Of a stretch of 8,494 bases of DNA, positions 7,297 to 8,494 are shown piece after piece (position 1 is the first letter of the stretch; every line of letters starts with the position of its first letter). Below the pieces are notes generated by a model. The model saw only the letters and a program-made list of their open reading frames with translations. It ran no database searches and had not been told where the DNA came from. Made by a program: the position numbers and the translations under genes. Origin of the DNA: Methylococcales bacterium (GTDB lineage Bacteria > Pseudomonadota > Gammaproteobacteria > Methylococcales > Methylomonadaceae); the NCBI GenBank assembly GCA_009692395.1, contig SHZG01000100.1:1-8494 (forward strand), written 5' to 3'.

Positions 7297-7617
7297 ATGC
7301 ACGCAGAAAATTTATTAAAAATTGTCCAAGACGTTTTGGACGACCGCAAAGGACAAGATATAGTCACTATGGATGTTCAAGGTAAAACCAGCTTCACTGA
7401 TTATATGGTGTTAGTCACAGGTACATCTGACCGCCATTTGAAATCGTTATGTTCTTATGTAGACGCAAAAGCCAGAGAAGAAGGCTTTAAACCACTTGGT
7501 ACAGAAGGCGATTTAGGGTCAGATTGGATATTATTGGATTTGGGTGATGTGATTGTTCACGCCATGACTGCGCAAGCGCGTGAGTATTATCAACTAAAGA
7601 AGTTGTGGATGGTTTAG
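7297..7617 (+). CDS. rsfS: Ribosome silencing factor RsfS
   Basis: RsfS (YbeB/Iojap family) binds ribosomal protein uL14 on the large subunit and blocks subunit joining when nutrients are short. The 106 residues match the usual size. Family hallmarks are the N-terminal helix ENLLKIVQDVLDDRKGQDI (4-22), GKTSFTDYMVLVTGTSDRH (29-47), the central helix with the AKAREEG segment (57-63), and DWILLDLGDVIVHAMTAQAREYYQLKKLW (76-104). It follows nadD by 23 bases with its own ribosome binding site. In many gammaproteobacteria rlmH comes next; here the gene is followed at once by palindromic repeats, which may serve as the transcript end. Confidence 0.96.
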   Translation: MHAENLLKIVQDVLDDRKGQDIVTMDVQGKTSFTDYMVLVTGTSDRHLKSLCSYVDAKAREEGFKPLGTEGDLGSDWILLDLGDVIVHAMTAQAREYYQLKKLWMV

Positions 7618-7624
7618 GTAGTTA

Positions 7625-7712
7625 GTAGGTCGGAATAGCGATAGCGTATTCCGCCGAATGGTTGTCGCTATCATCATGCGGCGCAATACGGCTATCGCCT
7701 ATTGCGCCCTAC
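7625..7712. repeat. Compound palindromic repeat: two related units in inverted orientation
   Basis: Unit A (7625-7655) has stem CGGAATA/TATTCCG around loop GCGATAGCG. Unit B (7680-7712), read on the minus strand, begins GTAGGGCGCAATA and has stem GGCGCAATA/TATTGCGCC around loop GGCGATAGCCG. Both start with GTAGG, share the GCGATAG loop core and end in CGCC, so they are inverted copies separated by 24 bases that themselves contain another CGCTATC. The arrangement resembles paired REP-like elements mobilised by RAYT transposases. It sits eight bases after rsfS and may act as a terminator or transcript-end structure. No RAYT gene is in the window. Confidence 0.8.
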
Positions 7713-7747
7713 GAGCTACATGACTTATCACGTTGAATATTAGATGC

Positions 7748-7834
7748 GTAGCCCCTATGGAGCGTGGGCGGAATGCGAGAAACAGCGGAATCATCACGAA
7801 AAACCCCGCATTCCGTAAGCTCCATGCGGGCTAC
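7748..7834. repeat. Long imperfect inverted repeat upstream of the HTH gene
   Basis: GTAGCCCCTATGGAGC (7748-7763) pairs with GCTCCATGCGGGCTAC (7819-7834) with only two mismatches, and within it CGGAATGCG (7769-7777) pairs perfectly with CGCATTCCG (7807-7815). The outline is GTAGCCC-ATGGAGC-CGGAATGCG in inverted copies, a layout known from dispersed repeats in gammaproteobacteria. The 5' extension of the following open frame is merely a translation of this repeat. Confidence 0.8.
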
Positions 7835-7870
7835 TTTCTCGGCTTTGATTACCATTATTTATGGAGCGGT

Positions 7871-8218
7871 ATGATAGGCAATAGAATAAAATTAAAAAGA
7901 ATAGAGTTAGGAATGACGCAGGAAGAGCTAGGAAATCGCGTAGGAGTGACGGGGCAAGCCATTTACAGAATGGAAGAAGGACTGGTAAAGCATCCGCGAA
8001 AACTAGAACCAATAGCCTCCGCACTTAGTGTGCGACAGGAGTGGTTATTAACTGGCAGTGATGACTGCGCTAACGTGTTAGCTGATGATAAAATCATTTC
8101 TGACATATTGAGTAGTCTGCCTTACTTGACATCATCAGAACTCAGGGAGATAGCAAGACACGTTGTGCAACTTGCAAATAGAAACAAGTCTGTACTTAGT
8201 GAACTGTCAAATCGATAG
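7871..8218 (+). CDS. Small XRE-family helix-turn-helix regulator
   Basis: This encodes a 115-residue protein with a Cro/C1-type DNA-binding domain over about residues 4-60: the first helix GNRIKLKRIELG, then the helix-turn-helix MTQEELGNRVGVTGQAIYRM (15-34) followed by EEG. The ending ALSVRQEWLLTG (51-62) is common in phage-type repressors. The rest, rich in acidic residues and leucine, has no recognisable domain and no LexA-like peptidase. The ATG at 7871 has GGAG (7863-7866) before it. The frame stays open upstream to 7733, but those 46 codons run through the inverted repeat and are not protein-like. AGA, ATA and GGA codons are much more frequent than in the neighbouring housekeeping genes, which suggests separate origin. 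It is an orphan between repeats and IS fragments, perhaps a leftover of a prophage or toxin-antitoxin unit; the target is unknown. Confidence 0.85.
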   Translation: MIGNRIKLKRIELGMTQEELGNRVGVTGQAIYRMEEGLVKHPRKLEPIASALSVRQEWLLTGSDDCANVLADDKIISDILSSLPYLTSSELREIARHVVQLANRNKSVLSELSNR

Positions 8219-8259
8219 TGCCATAGATACCGTCTTGATTAAATAAAAGCAAGCCATAT

Positions 8260-8352
8260 TTATCCTGCATATTTGGGGTCAAAAGGCTTGCCTGATTTAA
8301 GAACGCCAAAAGCAAGATGAATGAGCTTACGCATGGCAGCGCAAACAATGGC
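8260..8352 (-). pseudogene. 3' fragment of an IS110-family transposase
   Basis: Read on the minus strand, these 30 codons and stop give a sequence containing AAMRKLIHLAFGVLKSGKPF and then DPKYAG. This is the typical C terminus of IS110-family DEDD transposases, with the MRKL...GVLKSGKPFDP signature. The reading breaks off at about 8353, exactly where the IS1-like terminus begins, so the gene seems interrupted by that insertion. Its stop at 8260 is about 40 bases from the end of the HTH gene; those bases are probably the IS110 end. Confidence 0.7.
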
Positions 8353-8353
8353 T

Positions 8354-8494
8354 GGTAGTGGGTTAAATCTGTAATTATGAATAAATATCGCGCCCGAATT
8401 CGACCTTGTTGATAAGCAAACCGATGACGGTGTCGTGCATCAACTCTAGTTTTGAGAAGCAAATGGTCTTGCGATTGAGTCGTTTGATCCATGT
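8354..8494 (-). mobile_element. Right-hand end of an IS1-family insertion sequence
   Basis: The element begins with GGTAGTGGGTTAAATCTGTA at 8354, which starts with GGT like other IS1-family ends, and contains the 3' end of an IS1-type transposase on the minus strand. It continues beyond the window. A near copy of the same terminus, in the opposite orientation, ends at 158. The eight or nine bases just before 8354 would be the target duplication, to be compared with the sequence beyond the far end. Confidence 0.7.
8375..8494 (-). CDS. IS1-family transposase, C-terminal part
   Basis: The minus-strand frame entering from the window edge reads ...WIKRLNRKTICFSKLELM, then HDTVIGLLINKVEFGRDIYS and a stop at 8375. 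NRKTICFSK..E.MHD.VIG is the conserved C-terminal end of IS1-family (InsB-type) transposases. Thirty-nine codons are visible; the catalytic core and start lie outside the window, so I cannot say whether the gene is intact. The stop is 21 bases inside the element's terminus, a normal spacing. A longer minus-strand frame over the same bases (8196-8492) is a shadow. Confidence 0.75.
   Translation of the reverse strand, partial: TWIKRLNRKTICFSKLELMHDTVIGLLINKVEFGRDIYS

Noticed and set aside
7625..7834. CRISPR array
   Set aside because: The repeats are inverted palindromic units of two different kinds, not direct repeats with regular spacers, and no cas gene is present.
7733..7870. N-terminal extension of the HTH protein
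   Set aside because: These codons translate the inverted repeat at 7748-7834, while ATG 7871 has a ribosome binding site and begins right before the HTH domain.
8196..8492. 98-residue minus-strand open frame
   Set aside because: The other two minus-strand frames over the same bases encode recognisable IS1 and IS110 transposase C termini, and this frame resembles nothing and overlaps the end of the HTH gene.

Overview
The window looks like chromosomal DNA of a gammaproteobacterium with moderate to low GC. The proA-nadD-rsfS order, the Pseudomonas-like ProA signature around its catalytic cysteine, the short palindromic repeats and the IS1/IS110 debris would all suit a Thiotrichales or Beggiatoa-type sulfur bacterium. 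That placement is inference; nothing here fixes the genus.

Layout. Bases 1-158 end in a sequence that matches, 19 of 20 bases, the terminus of an IS1-family element at the other edge of the window. A well-formed sigma70-type promoter (TTGACA, 16 bp, TAGAAT) follows and drives ppdK (242-2992), pyruvate phosphate dikinase. A strong hairpin closes ppdK. Next come three tightly packed genes (3076-5296): a family 2 glycosyltransferase (TIGR04283 type), a membrane di-iron fatty acid hydroxylase/sterol desaturase, and a DUF2064/TIGR04282 transferase. Their stop and start codons overlap, so they are probably translated as one unit. After a 96 bp gap comes a housekeeping group: proA (GTG start), nadD beginning directly after the proA stop, and rsfS. 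These serve proline synthesis, NAD synthesis and ribosome silencing.

From 7618 to the end the window becomes accessory DNA. It holds two compound palindromic repeats, a small orphan XRE-type helix-turn-helix gene, the 3' end of an IS110-family transposase, and an IS1-family element that appears inserted in it. rlmH, often found after rsfS, is not present here.

The genes are mostly familiar and I see no clear new defence or other dramatic system. The best leads are these: the coupled transferase-hydroxylase-transferase cassette, whose product is unknown; a palindromic repeat that seems to have been absorbed in frame into the first of those genes; the 7625-7712 repeat pair, whose loops are conserved while their stems differ in compensating ways; and inward-facing IS1-type ends at both edges of the window.
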